Of a stretch of DNA of 17,925 nt, positions 1-7,688 are shown piece by piece. Origin of the DNA: Fidelibacterota bacterium (GTDB taxonomy: Bacteria > Fidelibacterota > Marinisomatia > Marinisomatales > TCS55); contig JAAZYT010000191.1 of assembly GCA_014239505.1 (NCBI GenBank), positions 1 to 17,925 of the forward strand, written 5' to 3'. Within the stretch, counting starts at the first letter, position 1. Each line of letters begins with the position of its first letter. Made by a program: the position numbers and the translations under genes. The notes beneath the pieces are model-generated. The model worked only from the letters and a program-made list of their open reading frames with translations. It searched no databases and had not been told where the DNA came from.

Positions 1-740
1 GCATGCAGTCGTTTACCATTAGAATTAACGGCATGTACTTCTGCTCCATATCCATTACTTTGAATTTGTTTTTTTAACCGATTAGCATTTTCATATTTTC
101 CAAATGCACCAACTTGAATCACCCAGGGTTTAAATAAATCTTTAGGTAAAGGTTTACGTTTACTTTTTTTTCTTGATTTAATTTTTTTACTTATTTCTTT
201 CGAATCTAAACGGACAAGCCTTGCCTCTCTACTAACTTTATTTAACCCATCAATTCCATATTTATCAAATTCTAAACTAGGATAAAGTTGTTTAATCATT
301 CTTAATGCTACTTTCACTGAATCTTCTTCACCTGTAGCTAAAAATGAATTAACCATAAGATCAAGCGCTCTTTGATGATCTTTAAAATCTATGTATTTAT
401 AAATTACTTTTTTGAACTGACTACTAGCTTGAGAATACAAACCTCTTGCAAAAAAATATTCACCCAATTTCATTTCAGATTTTGCTGCATATTCAGATTT
501 TGGGAAATTTTTAGTTATAGTTTGAAATTGATTGATTGATGATTCACCATCTTCATTAACTAGAGCTTGAATGTAATAAACACCAGCATCATCTGGATAT
601 CTATCTAATAATTCTGGAAGATTATCTTTCACTTCTTGAATACTGCCTTTCTCGAGTAGTGTAAGATATAAATTAATATTTTGAGGATAAATTGAAATGA
701 AACCAAAAAGAAAAACTAAATTAGAATAACCGCGAATCAT
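1..740 (-). CDS. SPOR-domain protein with TPR-like middle, 3' end cut by window
   Basis: The 246 codons visible start at ATG 740 and run off the window at base 1. The first ~20 residues are hydrophobic (MIRGYSNLVFLFGFISIYPQ) and look like a signal peptide or anchor. Residues ~30-160 are helical with TPR/YbgF-like pairs, for example around YYIQAL, KLGEYFFARGLYSQA and FKKVIYKY. A very basic linker follows (residues ~180-200), then W206-V-I-Q-V-G-A-F, the opening of a SPOR domain. SPOR domains bind peptidoglycan stripped of stem peptides, usually at the division septum. The domain is incomplete here: about 40 of the usual ~70 residues are visible. The start codon overlaps the stop of the upstream lapB-like gene (ATGA), so translation is probably coupled. 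No clear ribosome binding site is visible. Domain identity is fairly safe; the exact cellular role is not known. Confidence 0.85.
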   Translation of the reverse strand, partial: MIRGYSNLVFLFGFISIYPQNINLYLTLLEKGSIQEVKDNLPELLDRYPDDAGVYYIQALVNEDGESSINQFQTITKNFPKSEYAAKSEMKLGEYFFARGLYSQASSQFKKVIYKYIDFKDHQRALDLMVNSFLATGEEDSVKVALRMIKQLYPSLEFDKYGIDGLNKVSREARLVRLDSKEISKKIKSRKKSKRKPLPKDLFKPWVIQVGAFGKYENANRLKKQIQSNGYGAEVHAVNSNGKRLH

Positions 741-1783
741 TTTTCATTATTAGAAGTTAATAGTTGAATTATTTTATCAATATGGTTGGACAGTTCATTT
801 GGCTTAGACACTTGAACAGATAATTTTAATTTCATTAAATGAGCGTGGATAGAAGTTTGATTTTTAGATAGCGCATCCTCAACTAATGATAAAGCACTGT
901 TGTGCTCACCTTTTTCTTCTAATACATTAGCAAGTTTTGTTAGGGCACTTAAGTTTGAAGGGTCTTTATCTACAATTCGTTCATAAAACTTTTCAACTTC
1001 ACTAAATCTACCTAAATCAAAAAGAGCCGCTTCAATTTTAGAGTAAATCATTTTTCCATTTTCAGGATTAAGCAAAGCATATTTTTCCCAATTATCTATA
1101 GCTTTTACCAAATCTCTTTTTACCAAATAAATATCTCCTAAACATAAATATGTTTTTTCATAATTTGGATCTGTTTTGGCTGCAATATCAAAAGTTTTTA
1201 TAGCTTCATCTACTTTTCCTTTTTCATGTTTATCCATCCCTTTAAGAACAAGAAAACGTGCAATTTGAGTAGGGTCTTGAAGTTGTTTAACTTTTTGAAT
1301 AATTTTAGATATTTGAGTAGCTTTATCCCAATCTTGCTGTTTCTCAAATAAAGCCAGGAGAAATTCATTAGCCCAGAGGTTTTTTTTATCCAATTTCAAA
1401 AGCAATTCAACTTCACGTCGCGCTTTAGCTAATTGTGAAATCTGGTTATAATCTAGAGCTAAAGATCTATGAATATGTATTTTTACATCGTTCTTAAGAT
1501 TTGGTCTAACCGTTAGAGACTGGTGAATCTTAATAGCAGCTAACGCATTTCCTTCCTCACGAAGAATATCTCCCATTTGTAAATATGCATCTACATGATT
1601 AGTATCTTGTTTAACTACGTCTCTAAGGTGTTTTAACGCAGTTCTTTTATCACCTCGTACCATCGCATTTAAAGCATCAGTATAAATAGATTCAGTTTTT
1701 GCTTGCTGTTTTGGTTGAATATAAAAAAAAGTTAATCCACCTATTATTACTAAAATTAAAATTATTATTAAAGGCCAAATCAA
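737..1783 (-). CDS. lapB: LapB (YciM)-like membrane-anchored TPR protein, no rubredoxin domain
   Basis: This is a 348-residue protein with one N-terminal membrane helix (residues ~2-21) followed by tandem TPR-like helical pairs to near the end, for example AYLQMGDILREEG, TYLCLGDIYLVKRD and LTKLANVLEEKGEHNSA. This is the LapB plan, and a LapA-type gene lies immediately upstream, the same pairing as E. coli lapA-lapB. In E. coli LapB controls lipopolysaccharide synthesis by promoting FtsH-dependent turnover of LpxC. E. coli LapB is ~389 residues and ends in a rubredoxin-like module with two CxxC pairs. This protein has a single cysteine and stops before that module. The start is TTG at 1783: GGAG lies ~10 bases upstream, the membrane helix begins there, and the next in-frame ATG would remove the helix. 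Two bases separate it from the lapA stop. It could be another anchored TPR protein, but the pairing argues for LapB. Confidence 0.78.
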   Translation of the reverse strand: MIWPLIIILILVIIGGLTFFYIQPKQQAKTESIYTDALNAMVRGDKRTALKHLRDVVKQDTNHVDAYLQMGDILREEGNALAAIKIHQSLTVRPNLKNDVKIHIHRSLALDYNQISQLAKARREVELLLKLDKKNLWANEFLLALFEKQQDWDKATQISKIIQKVKQLQDPTQIARFLVLKGMDKHEKGKVDEAIKTFDIAAKTDPNYEKTYLCLGDIYLVKRDLVKAIDNWEKYALLNPENGKMIYSKIEAALFDLGRFSEVEKFYERIVDKDPSNLSALTKLANVLEEKGEHNSALSLVEDALSKNQTSIHAHLMKLKLSVQVSKPNELSNHIDKIIQLLTSNNEK

Positions 1784-1785
1784 AA

Positions 1786-2103
1786 TTATAGTTCTCCATC
1801 ATCCTCTTCATTAATACTTTCATCAATAGCAACATTACGAAGATCATTTAATTCATCAGATAGTGTTTTATTTTTAGTCTTTAATCCTCTTAGAGCAGCT
1901 TTACTAGATAAAATGTTAGTAACTGCTACTGCATAACCAATAATCGTTCCAACGGATATAGCTCCAAGCATTACAACAGCAACCTGAATATCTGGATATA
2001 CTTTAAAAACTAAATCTACAGTTACAAGGTCAGTATTACGCATTAAAAAGAAAAGAACTAAAAGGACTAAAACCAACCCTCCAAAAATTTTTATAAGTTT
2101 CAT
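1786..2103 (-). CDS. lapA: LapA-like DUF1049 inner-membrane protein
   Basis: This 105-residue protein has two membrane helices (residues ~4-21 and ~42-63) joined by a short strand-rich segment with NTDLVTVDLVF, the characteristic LapA/DUF1049 region. A charged, helical cytoplasmic tail ends in an acidic stretch (EEDDGEL). LapA (YciS) is a small inner-membrane partner of LapB in lipopolysaccharide assembly control; E. coli LapA is about the same size. The ATG at 2103 shares its A with the TGA stop of the upstream miaB gene (TGATG), so translation is probably coupled. A TTG codon directly before the ATG could add one residue, but the overlapping ATG is the more natural start. lapB follows two bases after the stop. 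Family assignment is good; function is by analogy with E. coli. Confidence 0.85.
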   Translation of the reverse strand: MKLIKIFGGLVLVLLVLFFLMRNTDLVTVDLVFKVYPDIQVAVVMLGAISVGTIIGYAVAVTNILSSKAALRGLKTKNKTLSDELNDLRNVAIDESINEEDDGEL

Positions 2104-3431
2104 CAAGCTGCCTCCATTTTTTTTGTATTAATATTTTCTCCATGTAAAGTGATACCCTTAGCATTAGTAATTTTTACAGAAACTAGGTCTCCTATTTGAG
2201 AATTGTTTTTTTCAAAAATAACCCATCTATTTGAGTCTGTCCGACCAGCCCAATGATTTGTTGACCTTTTACTTTCTTTTTCAACAAGAATCATTTCTAT
2301 AGAGCCTACTCTTTTTTTATTTTGACTAAGCGTATGTTTTTTTTGCATCTCAATTACCATTTCAAGACGACTTTGTTTCTCATCTTCAGCAACCAGGTCT
2401 TCAAATTCTGATGCTTTTGTACCAGGCCTTGAAGAATATTTAAATGTATAAGCTGAATCAAAGTGAACTTTTTCCATAACATCTAATGTATCATTAAATT
2501 CAATTTTACTTTCGCCAGGGAAACCAACGATTATATCAGTTGATAAACCTACATTTGGCAATGTTTCTCTAATTCGTTTTACTAAAGAAATGAATTCTAA
2601 CTTTTTATATGTTCTATTCATACGTTTTAAGATACGATCATTTCCAGCTTGTAATGGTAAATGAACATAATTACATATTTTTTGGTGTTTTCTCATTACA
2701 TCTAGTACTTCTTGAGTCATGTCTTGTGGATGTGGTGAAGTATATCTAATACGTTTAAGCCCATTAATTTGAGCAACTTCATCTAATAATTCATGGAATT
2801 TTTGCCCTTGATGATTATATGAGTTAACATTTTGACCAAGTAGAGTTATTTCATGAAACCCATCTGATACTGCTTGAACAGCCTCTGAAACTATGCTATC
2901 AATACTTCTTGATCTTTCACGGCCTCGAGTAAATGGAACAATGCAAAAAGTGCAAAATTTATCGCAACCACGCATTATAGATATCCAAGCATTTATTCCT
3001 TCATTTCGACTAGGGAATAGATTATCATAAACTTCATATCTTGATAATTTGGTATCAACAATATGGTCTATTTTATTAGAACGATTATTAATCATCTCGG
3101 GTAACTTACGGTACGAATCGGGTCCAAGAATTATATCTACAAAAGGTTTAGATTCAAGGATGTCCTCTTTTAAATTTTGTGCCATGCAGCCTAATATACC
3201 TATTATAGTTTCAGGTTTTTTTTGTTTTAATTGATTATAAAAACCTAGTCGAGAATGCACTTTGTCTTCTGCATGTTCACGAATTGCGCAAGTATTAACA
3301 AAAATAATGTCTGCAGCATGGATATCACTTGTTTTATTGTAACCTTCAGAAGAAAGTAAGCCAGAAATCAATTCTGAGTCAGCAACATTCATTTGACAAC
3401 CATATGTTTCGATGAAGTAAGATTTATTCAT
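2103..3431 (-). CDS. miaB: MiaB, tRNA-2-methylthio-N6-dimethylallyladenosine synthase
   Basis: This radical-SAM methylthiotransferase adds a methylthio group to N6-isopentenyladenosine-37 of tRNAs that read UNN codons. The 442-residue protein is full length. The N-terminal UPF0004 domain carries the three auxiliary-cluster cysteines C12 (ETYGCQMN), C48 (VNTCAIRE) and C82 (GILGCMAQ). The radical-SAM motif CDKFCTFC follows (C156, C160, C163). The C-terminal ~65 residues, with LVEKESKRS and WAGRTDSNRWV, form the TRAM RNA-binding domain. The opening at C12 and the spacing match MiaB better than MtaB or RimO. The start is ATG 3431, with no obvious ribosome binding site. The stop overlaps the lapA start. 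A 46-base gap separates it from the M23 gene upstream. Its place between envelope genes looks like shared transcription rather than shared function. Confidence 0.97.
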   Translation of the reverse strand: MNKSYFIETYGCQMNVADSELISGLLSSEGYNKTSDIHAADIIFVNTCAIREHAEDKVHSRLGFYNQLKQKKPETIIGILGCMAQNLKEDILESKPFVDIILGPDSYRKLPEMINNRSNKIDHIVDTKLSRYEVYDNLFPSRNEGINAWISIMRGCDKFCTFCIVPFTRGRERSRSIDSIVSEAVQAVSDGFHEITLLGQNVNSYNHQGQKFHELLDEVAQINGLKRIRYTSPHPQDMTQEVLDVMRKHQKICNYVHLPLQAGNDRILKRMNRTYKKLEFISLVKRIRETLPNVGLSTDIIVGFPGESKIEFNDTLDVMEKVHFDSAYTFKYSSRPGTKASEFEDLVAEDEKQSRLEMVIEMQKKHTLSQNKKRVGSIEMILVEKESKRSTNHWAGRTDSNRWVIFEKNNSQIGDLVSVKITNAKGITLHGENINTKKMEAA

Positions 3432-3477
3432 TAGCTTAATATATGAATTACTAATAGAGTTGCAGAAGAAAAAAAGA

Positions 3478-4413
3478 TTACTTTAAGTAGCCAGAAAAAA
3501 AGTAATCTAGAGGGTTATGAGGAGCTCCATATTGATGAACTTCATAGTGGAGATGAGGACCTGCAGACCTTCCTGAATTTCCAGAAAGAGCAATTAAATC
3601 ACCTCTTTTAACTGAAGATCCGTGCTTAACTTTAATTTTTGATAAATGTGCATAAATAGTTCTAAAACCATTTCCATGATCAATTTTAACAACTTTACCA
3701 TAACCTCCTTGATTACTGGCATATTTTACTTTTCCATCAGCTGGAGAATAAACTTTAGTACCAGTATTAACCGCAAAGTCTTGGCCATAGTGGAAACGAA
3801 CTTTATCCGTGAAAGGATCATCTCTGTAACCATATCCTGAGCCTAAATAACCTTCTTTAACAGGTCGAATAGAAGGAATAATTTTTAAATTTTCACTATA
3901 CTTGACTACTTTATCTGCTAGTGTGTTATAACTACTTAATTCTAGTTTCACTTTACGACTAAGAGCATCAATGTTTAATTCAATATCAGATATCTTAGTA
4001 GTTAAGTCATTTGATATTTCATTAAAACTTATTTTATTTAATTCTGTACCTCCTATACCTAACTCTCTTATCTCATTGTCAATTTGAGGTAAACCTGTAT
4101 AAGTACGAATAGCATTATCTTTTTTTTCAATAACTGCTACCTCAGAAGAAACATCTTCTAATTGTGTTTGCAAATCAACTAATGTATCAGTTAGGTACTC
4201 ATAATTTGACTTAAGTTCATTAATTTTAGATTTATATAAAATACCAGTAATTATTTCAGCGGAAAAAAATAATGTCACAGAAATTATTAAAATTGCTAAT
4301 CCTGAAAAAATAAGAAGTTTTTGTTGAGAAAAATGAAAGTGACTAGCACCAGAATCTTTCTCTGAAACAATAATATAATTATGATATTTATTTTTATTAC
4401 TATGACCAAACAT
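3478..4413 (-). CDS. Membrane-anchored M23 (LytM-type) peptidoglycan endopeptidase
   Basis: This 311-residue envelope protein has a short basic cytoplasmic N-terminus and one membrane helix (residues ~33-52). A coiled-coil linker follows (~60-170, with LKSNYEYLTDTLVDLQTQLED), then an M23 LytM domain (~185-308). The zinc and catalytic residues of active M23 enzymes are present: H208-x3-D212 (HYGQD), H256 (YAHL) and H287-L-H289 (GPHLHYEV). It should therefore be an active metallo-endopeptidase cutting peptide cross-links, not a degenerate activator such as EnvC or NlpD. The layout resembles MepM-like enzymes and the M23 proteins often found near division genes. The start is ATG 4413, with a weak AGG about 7 bases upstream. 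The coiled-coil gene upstream ends 12 bases before it, so the two are probably co-transcribed. No gene symbol is given because several M23 paralogues share this layout. Confidence 0.93.
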   Translation of the reverse strand: MFGHSNKNKYHNYIIVSEKDSGASHFHFSQQKLLIFSGLAILIISVTLFFSAEIITGILYKSKINELKSNYEYLTDTLVDLQTQLEDVSSEVAVIEKKDNAIRTYTGLPQIDNEIRELGIGGTELNKISFNEISNDLTTKISDIELNIDALSRKVKLELSSYNTLADKVVKYSENLKIIPSIRPVKEGYLGSGYGYRDDPFTDKVRFHYGQDFAVNTGTKVYSPADGKVKYASNQGGYGKVVKIDHGNGFRTIYAHLSKIKVKHGSSVKRGDLIALSGNSGRSAGPHLHYEVHQYGAPHNPLDYFFSGYLK

Positions 4414-4425
4414 ATTAAAACCTAA

Positions 4426-4842
4426 TTATTCTGATTCTTCCTTAATATTTTTTTCATCGTTCTCAACAACATCCTCTATTTCAGTTATGCTATCTTCAGG
4501 TATATTATATTTATCTTTAATATTATCAATTTCAATTAATTTTATCTTAATAGATTCTCCAATATGGTCAATTTTTTGAATATGAGCAAAAAAATCATTA
4601 TTACCTGTGAAATTTGCCATATTATCATCTTTAGCTTGGTTATAGACTAATTTTCCTAAAGCTTCTTTTTCATGGCGTAAATCACGTTGTAATTGATGAA
4701 CTTCTATTTTGATTTTACTGACCTTTGTTAGTTCTTCTGTTTTTGCAACAGCCACTTTACTTACTTCTTCAGCTTTTTCAATGGCAGCATTGCTCCAATC
4801 TTTCATATTGTGTTTTAAATCATCCCATAGTTTTGTCATCAT
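4426..4842 (-). CDS. Uncharacterised charged coiled-coil protein
   Basis: I do not recognise a named family. The 138-residue protein has no signal peptide or membrane helix. It opens with an amphipathic segment rich in W, K and D (LWDDLKHNMKDWSNAAIEKA). An Ala/Lys/Glu/Val heptad-like stretch follows (~20-45), then a second coiled coil (IKIEVHQLQRDLRHEKEALG), a spacer with NFTGNNDFF, a third helix (~85-110) and an acidic tail (EIEDVVENDEKNIKEESE). The composition is reminiscent of YtxH-like or phasin-like helical proteins. Two ATGs are adjacent (4842 and 4839). An AGAGGG box sits almost on the first, so the second has the better spacing and may be the true start. The M23 gene follows 12 bases after the stop. 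A 51-base gap separates it from the small membrane-protein gene, the largest gap in the leftward series. Confidence 0.75.
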   Translation of the reverse strand: MMTKLWDDLKHNMKDWSNAAIEKAEEVSKVAVAKTEELTKVSKIKIEVHQLQRDLRHEKEALGKLVYNQAKDDNMANFTGNNDFFAHIQKIDHIGESIKIKLIEIDNIKDKYNIPEDSITEIEDVVENDEKNIKEESE

Positions 4843-4893
4843 TCCCTCTTATTATTCAATTTCTATATTTAATCAATGCTAGAATTTGAGTGA

Positions 4894-5058
4894 TTAATTC
4901 TTTTTCAACAACATATTTGCAATATAAAAAATTCCAGACCCTATTATCAAAGCATTGAGCTCAAGCATGACGTTATTATCTCGAATACCCCAAATAAGGC
5001 CAGAGATTAAAATGACCATTGACACAATTTGAATGCTTCTAAGTAGGACGTATTTCAT
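4894..5058 (-). CDS. Small two-helix membrane protein (54 residues)
   Basis: This short open frame begins at ATG 5058, inside the last 20 bases of the flavoprotein gene but in another frame, and ends at TAA 4894. The 54-residue product has two hydrophobic segments (residues ~5-24, IQIVSMVILISGLIWG, and ~32-50, LNALIIGSGIFYIANML). A short polar loop (RDNN) joins them, and the C-terminus is basic (KKN). That is a clean helical hairpin of the kind seen in real small membrane proteins. Coding is supported by the plausible topology and because it fills an otherwise empty interval in the series. The overlap suggests translational coupling to the flavoprotein gene. No clear ribosome binding site is seen. 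I cannot name a function. Confidence 0.68.
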   Translation of the reverse strand: MKYVLLRSIQIVSMVILISGLIWGIRDNNVMLELNALIIGSGIFYIANMLLKKN

Positions 5059-6103
5059 AATTTTTATTAATTTTTTTCCAACGCACTAAATTTTTAATAT
5101 CCCATTTATATGCACTACTTAATACTGAAAGAGGATTATCAACATTTGCAATTTTATTAGCAAAAGATGCTAATTGGTAATTATTTAACCTTTCATAAAA
5201 TAAACGATTAATAAAAGATACTCTTCTTTTTTTGTTTACATCACTTAATAAAGCTAAGGCTTCTTTCTTTTTGCTGGCTATCGAAAGTGCCGCAGCTAAG
5301 CCTGAAATCATTGACATACGCATTCCAAAGCCAAATAAATAATCTTGATAACCTCCCGACTCCCCAATTAAATATGGTAATTTAAAGTTTCCAAATGGTA
5401 GAGAAAAGCTTCCCCGACTCCCAAATTCTTTACCATCGACTATATCTATCCCAATAGATTGAAAATATTTTAAACAATTTTGAATATTATCTATATTTTT
5501 TCTTTTATTTTTTTTAAAAGCTGAAGCTAATGTCGCATGACCATTTATAATAATTAGATATGCATACCCTTTTAGAGCAAATTGATGTCCTAAAAGAAGA
5601 TGGACTTGATCATTTAAACTACTTTTAAAATTAATACCACGAATGTACGCAGCAGCTTTTTTAGTACCTGTAGCAATAATTGAAGAATCTTTGGGTGCCT
5701 TTGTACCTAATTCAAATTGAATGTTCATATCTTTGCATTGATCAAATAATTGATTATCAAAATCTTGATTGTTTCTTCCTCTTTTTACCATATAAAAGAA
5801 AGGTTTTTTAGAAGAAATATTTAGAGGAGAAAAAGTTTTAGTATGAACAGTAAATTTTGAAATTGGAAAAGTGGTAATCTTATTAAAATCAAATCCAACT
5901 TGATTAAAAAATGAATTCATTGAGGTTGAAAAGATCCAATTTTCTAACCCTTCATAATCACCATGACGATTTTCTCCTATAGCAGAACACTTTTCAAAAA
6001 CAATAGGATTATAACCTAATTTCTTTAAACTAATTGCAGCACTAAGTCCAGCAACACCACCACCTGCAATTTTAATTGATTTGGAATTATGCAGGTAATT
6101 CAT
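5039..6103 (-). CDS. FAD-dependent oxidoreductase, geranylgeranyl-reductase-like
   Basis: This 354-residue protein opens with an FAD-binding Rossmann fold: the dinucleotide loop AGGGVAGLSAA (glycines 14-19) and an acidic residue E37 at the end of strand 2 (PIVFEK). A second flavin-contact region lies at ~245-270 (LIGESGGYQDYLFGFGMR, then SGLAAAL). It aligns in style with the GD-containing motif of geranylgeranyl reductases and p-hydroxybenzoate-hydroxylase-like flavoproteins. Here the usual Asp is Glu (E248), a variant I recall from some GGR-like proteins. The protein is shorter than classical GGRs (~390-450). Likely chemistry is flavin-dependent reduction or oxidation of a lipid or isoprenoid, but the substrate cannot be read from sequence. 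The start is ATG 6103, three bases after the serA stop, with no visible ribosome binding site. The 3' end overlaps the small membrane-protein gene by 20 bases. Confidence 0.8.
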   Translation of the reverse strand: MNYLHNSKSIKIAGGGVAGLSAAISLKKLGYNPIVFEKCSAIGENRHGDYEGLENWIFSTSMNSFFNQVGFDFNKITTFPISKFTVHTKTFSPLNISSKKPFFYMVKRGRNNQDFDNQLFDQCKDMNIQFELGTKAPKDSSIIATGTKKAAAYIRGINFKSSLNDQVHLLLGHQFALKGYAYLIIINGHATLASAFKKNKRKNIDNIQNCLKYFQSIGIDIVDGKEFGSRGSFSLPFGNFKLPYLIGESGGYQDYLFGFGMRMSMISGLAAALSIASKKKEALALLSDVNKKRRVSFINRLFYERLNNYQLASFANKIANVDNPLSVLSSAYKWDIKNLVRWKKINKNYEIRPT

Positions 6104-6106
6104 TGA

Positions 6107-7681
6107 TTAACAGTGAAGTTGTTGAACAGAAATAATTTGAGGAAGATTCTTTAGCTCATTTAAAACTTCATCTGAGATAGCATTATCTAAACGAAGCACT
6201 GAAAAAGCTTCCCCTTTTTTTAATTCACGGCTTAGAAAGTAAGCTCCAATATTTATTTTAGCTTTTCCTAATGCACAACCTACGCTTCCAATAACTCCTG
6301 GGACATCATTATTCTTCATAAATAACATTGTACCAAAGGGGTTAACTTCCATTTCATAACCAAGTATATTAACTAATCTAATCCGATTTCCATCAAAGAC
6401 ACTTCCACCAATTCTAGTTATGCTTGATTCTCCAGATACTCTAGAACGAATCAAATTAGTGTAAGATCCACTATCATTAGTAAAACTATGTTCGATGCTA
6501 ATTCCTAATTCTATTGCTAAAGACTCTGCATTAATATAATTGACTCTGTCTGGTATCCGGTTTTTTAATAAACCTTTAAGAAATGCCAATGCTGCAGGTT
6601 TTGCTTCATCCATTGTTCCAGAACATTCTACCTGAACACGTTTTATAGATCCTTGATTAAGTTGGCCTTGAATGACTCCCATCAGTTCAGAAAGTTCAAG
6701 ATTATATTTTATCTCTTTAAGCTTTGCCATATTAGATATTGGCATATTAATTGCATTCTTTAATTTATCATCAGTTATATAATCTCTAACTTGTTCACAA
6801 ATTGCTATGCTTACACCTTCTTTAGCTTCTTCAGTTGAAGCTCCTAGATGTGGTGTAAGTAAAATATTATGAGCTTTTAATAATGGATTATTATTATCAA
6901 GTGGTTCAGAAGTAAAAACGTCAATGGCTGCTCCTGCGATTTTACCTTCATTTAATACTTTAGCTAAATCAAATTCATTTATTATGCCGCCTCGTGCAAC
7001 ATTTACGATTCTAGCCTTTGACTTCATTTTTATTAATTGCTTATAATTAAATAAATCTCGTGTGGAATCATTAAGTGGAACATGAACGGTAATATAATCA
7101 GCATTTATTGTCAAATTATCTAAATCAACTATTTTAATCTCTTCTGGATTAAATTTATCTTTACTCATATATGGATCATAACCTAAAACATTCATACCAA
7201 AAGCTCTACAGCGCGTTAAAACTTCTTTTCCTATCTTACCTAACCCAACAATACCTAATGTCTTATTTCGGAGCTCTGACCCAACTAATGCATGACGGTT
7301 CCACTCACCTTTCTTTAAGCTCGAATTTCCTTCAGCAATATTTCGAGACAAACTCAAAATAATTGCTACCGTATGTTCAGCTGCTGATATTGTATTAACA
7401 TCCGGTGTATTCATAACAACGACTCCATATTTCGTTGCAGCTTCTATGTCAATATTATCAACACCAACTCCAGCACGTCCAATAACTATTAGATCTTTGG
7501 CGCTTTCAATCATTTTAGCAGTTACTTTAGTACCACTTCTAATAATCCAACCACTAATATTTGTGCAGGCATCAGATTTCTCTTTATTTGATGCATTAGG
7601 TAATTCAATTAAATCAAATTTAGCATCTCTTAAAATAGCCAAACCCTTATTCGTAATTGGATCTGAAATAAGAATTTTCAT
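6107..7681 (-). CDS. serA: D-3-phosphoglycerate dehydrogenase (long type with ACT domain)
   Basis: This enzyme catalyses the NAD-dependent first step of the phosphorylated serine pathway, 3-phosphoglycerate to 3-phosphohydroxypyruvate. The 524-residue length matches the long type with an extra intervening substrate-binding domain. The N-terminal catalytic half contains the NAD loop GLGKIG (146-151) with D169 at the end of the following strand, which favours NAD over NADP. The catalytic triad is R230 (NVARGG), E259 (TSEPL) and H278 (TPHLGAST). Residues ~315-445 form the allosteric substrate-binding domain, and ~450-524 the ACT domain (NNDVPGVIGSVG), where serine usually binds in feedback inhibition. 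The start is ATG 7681, seven bases after the aconitase stop. serB and serC are not in the window. The assignment is firm. Confidence 0.97.
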   Translation of the reverse strand: MKILISDPITNKGLAILRDAKFDLIELPNASNKEKSDACTNISGWIIRSGTKVTAKMIESAKDLIVIGRAGVGVDNIDIEAATKYGVVVMNTPDVNTISAAEHTVAIILSLSRNIAEGNSSLKKGEWNRHALVGSELRNKTLGIVGLGKIGKEVLTRCRAFGMNVLGYDPYMSKDKFNPEEIKIVDLDNLTINADYITVHVPLNDSTRDLFNYKQLIKMKSKARIVNVARGGIINEFDLAKVLNEGKIAGAAIDVFTSEPLDNNNPLLKAHNILLTPHLGASTEEAKEGVSIAICEQVRDYITDDKLKNAINMPISNMAKLKEIKYNLELSELMGVIQGQLNQGSIKRVQVECSGTMDEAKPAALAFLKGLLKNRIPDRVNYINAESLAIELGISIEHSFTNDSGSYTNLIRSRVSGESSITRIGGSVFDGNRIRLVNILGYEMEVNPFGTMLFMKNNDVPGVIGSVGCALGKAKINIGAYFLSRELKKGEAFSVLRLDNAISDEVLNELKNLPQIISVQQLHC

Positions 7682-7688
7682 AAAATAA

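Noticed and set aside
2104..2106. TTG codon directly before the lapA ATG as the start
   Set aside because: The ATG at 2103 overlaps the miaB stop in a standard TGATG junction; the TTG adds only one residue and no benefit.
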